A DNA stretch of 36,951 bases from Gammaproteobacteria bacterium. Lineage in GTDB: Bacteria; Pseudomonadota; Gammaproteobacteria; Arenicellales; Poriferihabitantaceae. The stretch spans positions 1 through 36,951 of the forward strand of contig JAALKB010000007.1 of the NCBI GenBank assembly GCA_011088265.1. Reading direction: 5' to 3'. Below are positions 27,905-36,056 of the stretch, one piece after another; the stretch's first letter is position 1, and the number at the start of each line of letters is the position of its first letter. The notes below the pieces were generated by a model. It did no database searches. It saw only the letters and a program-made list of their open reading frames with translations, and was not told the DNA's origin. The translations under genes were made by a program, and so were the position numbers.

Positions 27905-28047
27905 TAATCGATCCCGGTATCGAGGTGCAGTATCCAGGTTCAGTGTCAATAGAACCAATCGGTAACGACTTTTTCTATCAGATGTTCGAACGTTTGCAAC
28001 AGACTTATTTTCAGGAAGATATTTATGGTAAATCGGCCAGCATTTAA
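27901..28047 (+). CDS. Possible 48-residue small protein before srfB
   Basis: ATG 27901 overlaps the preceding stop (ATGA) and the frame stays open for 48 codons to TAA 28045-28047, overlapping the srfB start by 23 bases in another frame. The predicted peptide is soluble and has no motif I know: it starts MIIDPGIEVQYPGSV and ends YGKSAS-I. It fills the only larger gap (120 bases) in this tightly packed operon, and the stop-start overlap is typical of coupled genes. It could instead be leader sequence. No other evidence supports it. Confidence 0.35.
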   Translation: MIIDPGIEVQYPGSVSIEPIGNDFFYQMFERLQQTYFQEDIYGKSASI

Positions 28048-29101
28048 CGGTTCTTATGCATCGTTGGTACCGCAGTCCGGTGCCCAGTTTCTTGACATGG
28101 AACTACCCGCTGAGAAGAATGAAAGATCTCTTGTGTTTAAGTTTTATGAAGAGGAATCTTTCGCAGACAATAAAAATCTGTTCAGTCGTTTGTTTCTGGT
28201 TGAAGAAGATGAAAATGGGGAACTGATTAAAATAGATGATGGAGAACGTGTCGATCCTGATAGGGTTTACTCGGTTAATTTTAAAAAAGCATTGGAATTG
28301 TACTCTGGGCACTGGATGCCATTGCCGTATTTGAGAAGTCAGGGGCAGGGCTTTGCTCAAGGTCCTCAATTATGGAGTCGGGTTTTTATTACTCCACGGG
28401 ATATCGAAGATGAATATGACGTGACGTTAGCGTTCGACACAACTGTTTCTGAGGACACAACTGGTTCATGGGCAACATTGACCCCAGATGACAGAATATT
28501 GGATCTAGCGCATCAATTAAAGTCCAATAGCTTTTTACTGCACCACGAATGGATGAGAGACTGGTTACATCGTATCTATGAGATCGGAATCGAAAATCGT
28601 GCAGTACACCGCCAGCGAACGGCCAATGAAGAATATGCAAAATGTGCACATTGGGCCTATTTCCTGGTTTTTCTTAATGGCTTGAAGACCCGGGTTGAAG
28701 TTCCTGAAATCAAAATCCTGGATACCAGCAACCCCCATCTTCATATTAAGGAAATTGATTTTGTTGTTGATATTGGGAATAGCCGTACCTGCGGATTGCT
28801 TATTGAAAGACCGGATACCCCTTCTAATGTCAACCTCTCCGCAGCGACATTGGAATTGAGGGACTTAACTCGTCCTCACCTGGTGAACGACGAGCCCTTT
28901 AGGAGCCGAATGGAGTTTCGTTCGGCAAAATTACATGGAATAGATCCTGCACTTTGCAAACGAGCCGGGGTAAGTCGACCAATGATGTGGCCCAGTGCTG
29001 CTCGAATTGGCCCTGAGGCCGAGTTTCTGAATAGTCATACCGACGGATCAGAGGGCTCTACCGGATTGTCCGGCCCCAAACGGTACCTATGGGACCACTA
29101 A
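28025..29101 (+). CDS. srfB: SrfB N-terminal part (Hsp70/actin-like fold), frameshifted
   Basis: This is the first piece of SrfB, spanning 28025-30974 in all (about 983 residues, normal for the family). The start LVPQSGAQFLDM matches the SrfB N-terminus. At residues 246-260, VVDIGNSRTCGLLIE is a phosphate-1-like motif of the ASKHA (Hsp70/actin/hexokinase) superfamily. GPKRYLWD marks the conserved region where the frame ends at TAA 29099-29101. The next frame resumes as KANQTVWKLNDFDEF, so one extra base (or two missing) near 29098-29100 breaks the gene. SrfB belongs to the srfABC group first named as SsrB-regulated in Salmonella; its molecular activity is not established. Confidence 0.85.
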   Translation: MVNRPAFNGSYASLVPQSGAQFLDMELPAEKNERSLVFKFYEEESFADNKNLFSRLFLVEEDENGELIKIDDGERVDPDRVYSVNFKKALELYSGHWMPLPYLRSQGQGFAQGPQLWSRVFITPRDIEDEYDVTLAFDTTVSEDTTGSWATLTPDDRILDLAHQLKSNSFLLHHEWMRDWLHRIYEIGIENRAVHRQRTANEEYAKCAHWAYFLVFLNGLKTRVEVPEIKILDTSNPHLHIKEIDFVVDIGNSRTCGLLIERPDTPSNVNLSAATLELRDLTRPHLVNDEPFRSRMEFRSAKLHGIDPALCKRAGVSRPMMWPSAARIGPEAEFLNSHTDGSEGSTGLSGPKRYLWDH

Positions 29102-29123
29102 GGCTAATCAAACGGTTTGGAAG

Positions 29124-29804
29124 TTGAATGACTTCGACGAGTTTGCAGGGAAGGGCGCTGAGAAGAACTGGATCGGACCTGTTTCCCGATACGTGAACAC
29201 GCTCGGAGAGGTACCCAGTTTATTCAGAAAAAAAGAGACTTCAAGTGCAAGCCTCCCGCGTGTAATCAGCAAGACCGCTCGGGAAACACTGGATATGTCC
29301 AGCGCTAATTTTTCTAAATCGTCGATGTTTTCATTCTTTGTTGCCGAACTGGTGTTGCATGCCATGAACCAAATTAATTCGGTTTCCTATCGCAATGAAA
29401 AAGGCAGCCCTGATGTCCCCCGCAAGCTTGGAAGGATAATACTGACGCTGCCAACGGCATCCCTGTTGTTGGAAAAACAGATAATGGAGCATCGTTGCAA
29501 ATCCGGAGTTCAACTGCTTTGGGATGTTGCAAACTGGCATCCTTTCATAGAGGAGTATAAGCATCTGGAGCAACCGGAAACCATTGTTCAGTTCGATGAG
29601 GCCAGTTGTTCCCAGGTGCTTTATCTCTATGCTGAGATAAACAGGAAATATCGTCGCTCAATTGATGACTACTTCAGTACGTTTGGTAAGAAGCGGCCGC
29701 GTCCAGGAGAGTCAATGGATCAGTCAGATTCCTTTCGCATGGCAAGTCTGGACATTGGAGGAGGTACGATTGATCTGATGATCATGACTTACTATTCCTC
29801 CTAG
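29124..29804 (+). CDS. srfB: SrfB middle part, ends at in-frame TAG
   Basis: This is the second SrfB piece; the real junction is near 29100 and TTG 29124 is only the first start-like codon. It has IILTLPTASLLLEKQIM, then near its end SLDIGGGTIDLMIMTYY, the phosphate-2 motif of the Hsp70/actin superfamily (DxGGGTxD). The frame stops at TAG 29802-29804 in CCTAGG. It then continues without a shift to AGHAMTSKQNFRDGFRVAGDD, part of the same conserved region. A TGG or CAG codon (CCTGG or CCAGG) is the likely original. Confidence 0.82.
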   Translation: MNDFDEFAGKGAEKNWIGPVSRYVNTLGEVPSLFRKKETSSASLPRVISKTARETLDMSSANFSKSSMFSFFVAELVLHAMNQINSVSYRNEKGSPDVPRKLGRIILTLPTASLLLEKQIMEHRCKSGVQLLWDVANWHPFIEEYKHLEQPETIVQFDEASCSQVLYLYAEINRKYRRSIDDYFSTFGKKRPRPGESMDQSDSFRMASLDIGGGTIDLMIMTYYSS

Positions 29805-29816
29805 GCTGGACACGCG

Positions 29817-30974
29817 ATGACATCTAAACAGAACTTTCGCGATGGTTTTCGGGTTGCGGGTGACGACATATTGCATAACGTGATCACCGAGGTGGTTCTT
29901 CCTAATCTCTGTAAACACATTGAGAACGAACAGGGCATATCAGCGCGTGTGGATTTCCAGGACTGGTTGTCCAAACCTTTAACCGGGGACGTTAAGCTCG
30001 CCCATAAAAGGAAACTCTTCGTTAGCTATGTCTTGTCCAGATTGGGAATTGCTTTACTGGGGCTTTATGAAAAAACGGTGGATCCCGGGTTCTCTTTCGA
30101 TACTTTCAGTGTGGCCGATCTGTTGTGTGATGATGCAACAGCGAAGCAGGTACTTGATATGCAGCAACTCCTGCCAGAATCAATTACGCAATCGACATTA
30201 GCTCTTTGCAATATTGAGGTGTCCCGAAACAAGATGGAAGTGTGTATTCGGGGCGTTGTTGGTGATCTTCTTTTATCTTTATCAAACGTTATTTCGAAGT
30301 TTGATTGCGATGTTTTACTCATGGCAGGGAGACCCTCAAGGTTACCTGTGATCAAAGATATTATCCTTGAGAGTATGCCGGTGAGATCCCATCGCCTTAA
30401 GTTTTTGCATCAATACCAGTTAGTTGATTCCTGGTACCCGTACGTTGGAAGGAACAATTGTATTGATGATCCGAAAACCACCGTGGCGGTAGGAGCACTC
30501 ATCTGTAGTTTGGCCCAGCAGGCAAAAGTGGAAAACTTCAGCATCCAAAGGGAGGGTTTCCGGCTTGGTTCAATTGCTAACTATATCGGTGTCTTGAATC
30601 AGAATCAGACCATTGAAGACCACCGTATCTATCTTAACCCCAATCAGCTCAAATCAGATAGTTCTCTTAAGCTGGAAGCTAGTCTGATCATTGGCTATCG
30701 GCAACTCAATGATCCAACCTGGCCATCAACTCCGCTGTATAACATTTCGCCGGTGAATATTCACAACATCGACGATGATGACAGTTTAGTTACGCTTTCG
30801 AGGGTGATACCCGATGACCATGAAGACAAGGATTTTGCATTTGTCGAGGAGTACCTTGAAGTAGAGACGGAAAGCGGGTCCAGAAATAAAATCAATTTTG
30901 AACTTCAAACGACTCGGGATAGCGGAGGCTACTGGATGGACAGCGGTTCTTTGGATTACTCAGTAGACTACTAG
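29817..30974 (+). CDS. srfB: SrfB C-terminal part
   Basis: This is the third SrfB piece, in the same frame as the middle part; the ATG at 29817 is internal. NFRDGFRVAGDDILHNVI follows on from the phosphate-2 motif. VLLMAGRPSRLPVIKDII (about 166-183) is an adenosine-motif equivalent of the Hsp70/actin fold, so all three nucleotide-site blocks of SrfB are present across the fragments. The rest (about 230-385) is beta-rich and acidic and ends in DYSVDY. The gene ends in tandem TAG TAG (30972-30977), showing that TAG serves as a normal stop here. SrfC starts 11 bases later. Confidence 0.85.
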   Translation: MTSKQNFRDGFRVAGDDILHNVITEVVLPNLCKHIENEQGISARVDFQDWLSKPLTGDVKLAHKRKLFVSYVLSRLGIALLGLYEKTVDPGFSFDTFSVADLLCDDATAKQVLDMQQLLPESITQSTLALCNIEVSRNKMEVCIRGVVGDLLLSLSNVISKFDCDVLLMAGRPSRLPVIKDIILESMPVRSHRLKFLHQYQLVDSWYPYVGRNNCIDDPKTTVAVGALICSLAQQAKVENFSIQREGFRLGSIANYIGVLNQNQTIEDHRIYLNPNQLKSDSSLKLEASLIIGYRQLNDPTWPSTPLYNISPVNIHNIDDDDSLVTLSRVIPDDHEDKDFAFVEEYLEVETESGSRNKINFELQTTRDSGGYWMDSGSLDYSVDY

Positions 30975-30985
30975 TAGGATAAGCA

Positions 30986-32254
30986 ATGTCGATCACTGAA
31001 AACTGCCAGAAACTTAAGAGTAACCTTGACGAAGCGATTGGCTGGGCTTCGTCAAATAAGGATATTCATGAAGGGGATAAGGAGCACCTTATCAGAAGTC
31101 TGGGGCTTGCTCGAGTAGAAGCAGAGCGGCTCGTTACTGCTTCCAGGGCTCCGATGAGCGCCGGTGTTTATGGGCAGAGCCAGGTTGGGAAATCCTATAT
31201 GGTATCCATGCTTGGTCGACCTCAGGGCGAGGACTCCCTTTACGCCAGATTAGGTAATGAGACGGTCAACTTTATCGAAGATATAAATCCATCAGGAGAT
31301 AAGGAGTCGACGGGGGTGGTTACCCGTTTTACGATACTGGAGGATGGTCATCAACCACTACCTGGATATCCTGTTCAGATTAAGTTACTTACTCAACATG
31401 ATCTCATCCGAATTCTAATTGATACCTATTTTCATGACAGTGGGCATAATGAATCAAAGCCGCTAAAGCCTGAGGATGTAGAGGAAGCATTCGAGAAGGT
31501 AGGAGAGCAACAGATATTGGAAAGCGGTGCGGTCTCTGCCAACTCATCTGCTCCCTATAATCGTATAGAGGCTTATGAGTTATCAACTTATGTGTCAGGA
31601 AAATACAGCGGAAAGATCAGTATAAATGTATTGAGTACGGTTTCGTACTGGGACAGGTTTATTGAGATTGCCCCTGGTTTGGATATTGAAAAAAGAGCCA
31701 TTTTATTGAGCCTTCTTTGGGGCAATATTGAGCAGTTTACCGGTTTGTTTCTCCAGCTCTATGATGTTTTAGCAAAACTCCAGTTCGCAGAAAGTGTTTA
31801 TGCTTCCGCCGATGCGCTACTCCCCAGGGAAGCGGGGATAACCGATGTGGCTACACTATACTGGATGTTGTCCGGTGGTTCTGACAGTGTTAAGTCAGTC
31901 AATACAGGACAGAGTGTCAGTGTTAGCCGGGAGATTGGGTTAAAGGTAGGCGCTATTGAAATCTCTGTTCCTCGAGGTAAGGTTTCAGCACTGACGTCAG
32001 AGCTGGTTATTCTTTGTGAGAAAAAGGCATGGAAATTCCAGGACACAACGGATGTCCTCGATTTTCCAGGAGCTCGCGCGCGTTTAGCTGATGAAACCCC
32101 GGATGCGGAAGAATCAATACGGGTGAAGCCTGAAGGGCTTGTGGATTTTTTCCTTCGTGGAAAGGTCTCCTATCTTTTTGAAAAGTATTGCAACAGTTAT
32201 GAGCTCAACTTCCTGTTGCTAATGATTAAACCTGCAATCAGGAAGTCAAAGTAA
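30986..32254 (+). CDS. srfC: SrfC N-terminal part (P-loop GTPase-like), frameshifted
   Basis: This is the first part of SrfC, which as a whole spans 30986-33660 (about 890 residues). GVYGQSQVGKSYMVSMLGRP has the Walker A motif (GQSQVGKS, residues 63-70). VLDFPGARAR (DFPG 359-362) is the G3-like motif, and NFLLLMIKP is the next strand. Spacing and motifs point to a large dynamin-like or TRAFAC-type GTPase, as in the SrfC family. The frame ends at TAA 32252-32254, but restoring one G at 32234 (CCTGGCAAT) gives KPGNQEVKVITPTVETW, the expected continuation. The start is ATG 30986 after TAGGAT. Confidence 0.85.
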   Translation: MSITENCQKLKSNLDEAIGWASSNKDIHEGDKEHLIRSLGLARVEAERLVTASRAPMSAGVYGQSQVGKSYMVSMLGRPQGEDSLYARLGNETVNFIEDINPSGDKESTGVVTRFTILEDGHQPLPGYPVQIKLLTQHDLIRILIDTYFHDSGHNESKPLKPEDVEEAFEKVGEQQILESGAVSANSSAPYNRIEAYELSTYVSGKYSGKISINVLSTVSYWDRFIEIAPGLDIEKRAILLSLLWGNIEQFTGLFLQLYDVLAKLQFAESVYASADALLPREAGITDVATLYWMLSGGSDSVKSVNTGQSVSVSREIGLKVGAIEISVPRGKVSALTSELVILCEKKAWKFQDTTDVLDFPGARARLADETPDAEESIRVKPEGLVDFFLRGKVSYLFEKYCNSYELNFLLLMIKPAIRKSK

Positions 32255-32433
32255 TTACCCCAACCGTAGAAACCTGGATAAAAACGCTACAGGGAGAGAC
32301 TCCAGAAGAGAGAGGTAGTCAACAGGCCTGTACTTTATTTTTCATCATCGCCAGATGTGATGAGCTGTTTACTGAAAAAAGCGGCGAGAAGCGGATTGAT
32401 GGAAAAGTAAAAACTGCCGTTGAAACCGCATTA

Positions 32434-32685
32434 TTGACCCCATTTGCTGGTGCTGATCGTCTGGGCTGGGTAGATAAGTGGGATACCCACAACCCGTTCA
32501 GGAACGCCTATTTTTTTCGTAATGCCCAGGTAAAAGCACATTCTTTATACGACTTCTCAAAAAATAGTGAGGGTGTCGATATTGAGGTGGGTCTAAGAAA
32601 TCCAAAGACTCTCGAAGAGGTAAAAACCAACTTCCTAAGTGACAAGGCTGTCAATCGGTACTTCAAGGCACCAGGGGATGCCTAG
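32434..32685 (+). CDS. srfC: SrfC middle part, ends at in-frame TAG
   Basis: In this frame coding sequence actually begins near 32236. FFIIARCDELF just upstream of this start-like ATG looks like the G4 region (T/N-K-x-D equivalent). AGADRLGWVDKWDTHNPF and RNAYFFRNAQVK then run to FLSDKAVNRYFK. The frame hits TAG 32683-32685 in GCCTAGGAT and continues in frame as DAVLKLNDGGASYIAES, the conserved LNDGG region of SrfC. GCCTGGGAT would restore Trp (AWDAVLKLND), as I recall for family members. It is not an independent gene. Confidence 0.78.
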   Translation: MTPFAGADRLGWVDKWDTHNPFRNAYFFRNAQVKAHSLYDFSKNSEGVDIEVGLRNPKTLEEVKTNFLSDKAVNRYFKAPGDA

Positions 32686-32691
32686 GATGCC

Positions 32692-33660
32692 GTGCTGAAA
32701 CTAAATGACGGTGGTGCGAGCTACATCGCGGAATCCATGGGCAATATTAGTGATCGATCAATCAAGGATAAACAGATTCGTTATTCCCTTAATCGCATCC
32801 AGGGGGAAGTGCTTGGTGAATTGGAGAAGTTCTTTATTGCTGGAGATCAGGAAGAAGAGGTTAAGAAAAGAAATGTAAAGCTCAAGGAGATCGTTAAGGA
32901 GATAGCAGGAACAACTGGGGTCAATAAGAAGCTTGGGGCGCTGGTGCAGGTCTTCCAATCTAACGAAAGTCATTTACTTAATGCTCTTTCAAGAAATTCA
33001 GTAGAGATGAATTCCGATAGTAGTCAGGTAGCAGATCTGTCGATGGATGATTTACTGGGGGGATTGGGGGTTTTTGACGAAGAGCTCGAGGGGCATGGTG
33101 AGGTATCTAGCGTGAGTCCCGAAATGCAATTAGCGAATGTGGCAGTTAGTGCATGGCAAAGTGAAATATCCAGAAGAATAGAGATGGAAAATCTGGATAG
33201 GCTTTTTTTCGTTTCAAAGCAGAACCTGTTTGAAATTTTGTCCAAGATAAAAAAAGCCGCCACGAGACTTGGGCTCGCTGAGGAAATCGCGAAAAAATAT
33301 AAGGGACGGATCGGAATAGTGGGAGAGAAAAAACTTGCGATGATGACAGGAGCAATGATTGCGAGCCACGTTATCGATGATTTTGTTTCAACTCTGGGAA
33401 TGTCTTTGATTAGGGAAGAAGAACGGATTTCAGCCAGAGTGAATGGAATCGACCACAAACCATTTTCCGATGGTGCCCAAATCGACTCTTTAGACACAAT
33501 CAAACTGATTCGGGATGAAGCGTACAAAACCTATTCAAGGGATTGGTTGTTGTCTTTGTTGCAGATTGGTGAGGCGAATATCCGATTCGGTAGGCCTACT
33601 TTTGATCCTGTCCAGAATAAAAAACTGGGTGACATTATTCATGACTTCAAAGTCACTTAG
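32692..33660 (+). CDS. srfC: SrfC C-terminal part
   Basis: This is the C-terminal helical third of SrfC, in the same frame as the middle part. The likely starts (GTG 32692 and later Met codons) are internal. Content: LKLNDGGASYIAESMGNIS; long helical, charged stretches RIQGEVLGELEKFF and VKKRNVKLKEIVKEIAG; an acidic loop (SMDDLLGGLGVFDEELEG); and a helical end with RDWLLSLLQIGEANIRFG and LGDIIHDFKVT. Coiled-coil-like composition fits a GTPase stalk or interaction region. It ends in a genuine TAG (33658-33660) outside the CCTAGG context. The next gene starts 24 bases later. Confidence 0.82.
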   Translation: MLKLNDGGASYIAESMGNISDRSIKDKQIRYSLNRIQGEVLGELEKFFIAGDQEEEVKKRNVKLKEIVKEIAGTTGVNKKLGALVQVFQSNESHLLNALSRNSVEMNSDSSQVADLSMDDLLGGLGVFDEELEGHGEVSSVSPEMQLANVAVSAWQSEISRRIEMENLDRLFFVSKQNLFEILSKIKKAATRLGLAEEIAKKYKGRIGIVGEKKLAMMTGAMIASHVIDDFVSTLGMSLIREEERISARVNGIDHKPFSDGAQIDSLDTIKLIRDEAYKTYSRDWLLSLLQIGEANIRFGRPTFDPVQNKKLGDIIHDFKVT

Positions 33661-33684
33661 TTTCGTTCCCCGTTAAATAAGTCA

Positions 33685-33999
33685 ATGATTTCGGTAAGCC
33701 AAAAAGCCTCTCCATCTAGAATTGAATTCGTTTATGACGGTATCGAAGTTGAAGAACTCAATATTCTTAAAAAATTCGAAACGCTTTCTATCTCTGTTAA
33801 GGACCAAAATGACTCGTACCTGGGCGATGGTGGATGGGGTAAGTCTGCGACTAATATTCAAATCAGGGATTGGTCTGCCGGAGATAGCAGTTTGACTTTT
33901 TGTGTATACGATCCGATTACGTGGAATTTCCTTGAAGAAGGTGCGAAATATCAATTTACCCTGACGACGCTAACGGACAGGTTCGCGATCGTTGACTGA
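33685..33999 (+). CDS. Small protein of unknown function in the Srf-type operon
   Basis: This 104-residue soluble protein starts at ATG 33685. It is predicted to be beta-rich: RIEFVYDGIEVEEL, ETLSISVKDQNDSYLGDGGWG, NIQIRDWSAGDSSLTFCVYD and YQFTLTTLTDRFAIVD. It has no family I recognise. It ends at TGA 33997-33999, but the same frame stays open through 34057 and encodes the next protein, with a readable bridge (PPLALPSAINTADVPAE). The two may therefore be one gene of about 370 residues broken by a nonsense change. Alternatively they are two adjacent genes. Confidence 0.55.
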   Translation: MISVSQKASPSRIEFVYDGIEVEELNILKKFETLSISVKDQNDSYLGDGGWGKSATNIQIRDWSAGDSSLTFCVYDPITWNFLEEGAKYQFTLTTLTDRFAIVD

Positions 34000-34056
34000 C
34001 CCCCTCTTGCGCTCCCTTCCGCGATTAATACCGCGGATGTCCCTGCTGAGATAGTC

Positions 34057-34794
34057 GTGGACTCCGGTGTGGAGGCATTGGAAGTTCCAATCGGTCATCG
34101 CTCTTTGGACCCGGAGGAGGTTCAGGATGGAAATGGAGATGGAGAGACTGCACCGGAACTATTCCGTGAACTACGAATTGAACAAAAACCCCCGGATGAG
34201 AAAGAGAAGAATACCAGATTGGATGTGCGATGTTTGATGCTGTGCGCCTGCTTTCTGCTATTTGGAGTGGCTTTGGGAGTACTATTTTGTGATTACTTTT
34301 TGGATCGTTCTTCAGGAACTGATGATTTGGCTGAAGTAGTCGAGGAAAGGGAAGAACCGTCAATAGAACCCATTTTTGAGTCATTGCCCCTAATTTCCTA
34401 TCTGGAAACGATAAAGACTGAAGAGGAGTCCCAGTGGCTGAATCCAACCAATACCAACGTCGCCAGAGAGCTCATTAATAAAGCCAGAAAGTCCGCTATC
34501 AATGGCGATATGGATTCTGTGTTTATGTCATTGGGGCAGGCGATGGTTGGTCTAAATGTTGGTAAATTGTTTACCCAGATGGCCCATGAGTTTAAGAAGC
34601 AGGGAAAGACAAGCGAATATGTTCGACTATTGGAAACCGCAGCGGTGTTTCATGACCCATCTTCATTGGAAGAACTGGCGGATATTATTGAGGCCGGTGA
34701 GCTGGTTAAAACTGATTCGCAATCCGCTGTCAAAATTAGAATGATAAAGCAAAAAGATGCACCGTTTATTGAATGGATGCGCGATGATTTCTGA
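34057..34794 (+). CDS. Single-pass membrane protein with helical C-terminal domain
   Basis: Reading from GTG 34057, the only plausible start, which lacks a clear ribosome binding site, gives 245 residues. An acidic N-terminus (about 1-55) is followed by one membrane segment (about 59-82, LMLCACFLLFGVALGVLF), an acidic linker and a helical region (about 115-235). That region contains ARELINKARKSAINGDMDSV, AMVGLNVGKLFTQMAHEF and SLEELADIIEAGELV, possibly TPR/Sel1-like. The orientation is probably N-in/C-out. The in-frame junction with the gene before it suggests the N-terminus may lie further upstream. The function is unknown, but it shares the Srf-type operon. Confidence 0.6.
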   Translation: MDSGVEALEVPIGHRSLDPEEVQDGNGDGETAPELFRELRIEQKPPDEKEKNTRLDVRCLMLCACFLLFGVALGVLFCDYFLDRSSGTDDLAEVVEEREEPSIEPIFESLPLISYLETIKTEEESQWLNPTNTNVARELINKARKSAINGDMDSVFMSLGQAMVGLNVGKLFTQMAHEFKKQGKTSEYVRLLETAAVFHDPSSLEELADIIEAGELVKTDSQSAVKIRMIKQKDAPFIEWMRDDF

Positions 34795-34811
34795 TCAGGG
34801 TAAGGACTAAT

Positions 34812-36056
34812 ATGAAAAAAATAATCGGGCATTTTTTTGCTATTGCATTGGCTACTTCACCAGTCACTCTACTGGTGGGTGGCCTCGTTGTTTTCTTCTA
34901 TTCGCCAAGTGTGTTTTCCCAGATAAGGGTGGCTGATTCTCCGGTCGAAATGGCTGCCGGGCAATCCATCGTGGTTGATTTCTCTGATGACGCACATAGT
35001 GATGATGCGCTCCAAGTGAAGCTGCTTCCTCCTTCAGAAGGGGTGGAGATTGTCGAGCGGGAAAATAATCAATATGAAATCACTGTGAGCAGCACCACAT
35101 TGCTTCAGACCTTTAGTATCAAGTACCGATTTAGGGACGCTGAGACAGAGGCACCACTCACTGATCCCAGGGTATTGGTGATTAACATATCCGGGACCGC
35201 TCCTGATACGCCAGAAGATATCCGATTGGAAACGGAGACGGGGTCGTCGTTGACAGCGGCAGTTTTGTCGGAAGAGGAGATTGGGTCGGGAACAACGGTA
35301 GAGGTTGTTGCTACCTTTACAGCGGGAAGTGGGAGTTTGGATAGCCAGGGCCTGTTGAATTTCAATGCTCCTGAGCAGGATGGAGATGTAGTTCTGGTTT
35401 ATGTACTAAAGAACTCAAGAGGAGAAAAGTCCGCCCCTGGCCGAATCCTTATCGATGTAAGAAAACCCAGTTTGAATTGCGATGCAATTGATGGGTTTAG
35501 AGACCAGAACTTTCTGGCTGTGCGAAAGAAGGAGTACGTCGTTACCCATGACCTAACCAGGAGAGAAAAACTCGTTCTGTCTCCTGACGAGCGAATTCGA
35601 ATTCAACGGGATTTTTGTTTTCTGGATAGCGAAACTACCTACAAGAGTTTCATGGGCTTTGTGGCCTCGTTACCCAATGGAGCGATTAAGGAGAGGCTAG
35701 AAGAAAATGTCATGAAGCTAAAACGCGATGCGATGAAAATGTCGCTTGAAGATGCATTGGATTACGTTAAGTGGTTAAACGACCAGTATCCGAAATATGA
35801 AATTTCCATTCCAACCCTGGAAGATTATAAAGCGGCATTGATTTTGTCAGATGGGCTAATCAAGGAGAACATTTTAGCCGGCCTATCTGAATGGACATCC
35901 ACCAAGTGCGCCGATGACTCGGCACACTATCATACCATTGGACTTAACCGACGTTTCTCCCTTGAAACCAATAGAAAGCTGGTCGGTTGTGTCCCTAAGG
36001 CACCTCCAAAGAAATATCTGGGATTCAGAGTTAAGCTGGAAGGGAAAGAAGAATGA
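34812..36056 (+). CDS. Exported protein with a formylglycine-enzyme-like C-terminal segment
   Basis: This 414-residue protein starts at ATG 34812 and has a strong N-terminal hydrophobic signal/anchor (about 4-36, cleavage possible after SVFSQ). Two beta-sandwich-like segments follow (about 40-125 and 130-217). The last 100 residues (about 314-414) resemble the end of a sulfatase-modifying factor (FGE/SUMF1) fold: DALDYVKWLNDQYPKY, IPTLEDYKAAL where the family has LPTEAEWEYA, GLSEWTST for VWEWT, and KYLGFRVKLE for GFR. It is degenerate, so enzyme activity is unlikely; binding is more plausible. The stop overlaps the next start (ATGA). Confidence 0.65.
   Translation: MKKIIGHFFAIALATSPVTLLVGGLVVFFYSPSVFSQIRVADSPVEMAAGQSIVVDFSDDAHSDDALQVKLLPPSEGVEIVERENNQYEITVSSTTLLQTFSIKYRFRDAETEAPLTDPRVLVINISGTAPDTPEDIRLETETGSSLTAAVLSEEEIGSGTTVEVVATFTAGSGSLDSQGLLNFNAPEQDGDVVLVYVLKNSRGEKSAPGRILIDVRKPSLNCDAIDGFRDQNFLAVRKKEYVVTHDLTRREKLVLSPDERIRIQRDFCFLDSETTYKSFMGFVASLPNGAIKERLEENVMKLKRDAMKMSLEDALDYVKWLNDQYPKYEISIPTLEDYKAALILSDGLIKENILAGLSEWTSTKCADDSAHYHTIGLNRRFSLETNRKLVGCVPKAPPKKYLGFRVKLEGKEE

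Noticed and set aside
4040-32685. Genome-wide TAG recoding, suppressor tRNA or pyrrolysine as an explanation of the in-frame TAGs
   Set aside because: TAG is a normal stop in several genes here, and the odd TAGs share the CCTAGG/CTAGG context instead of a common residue.
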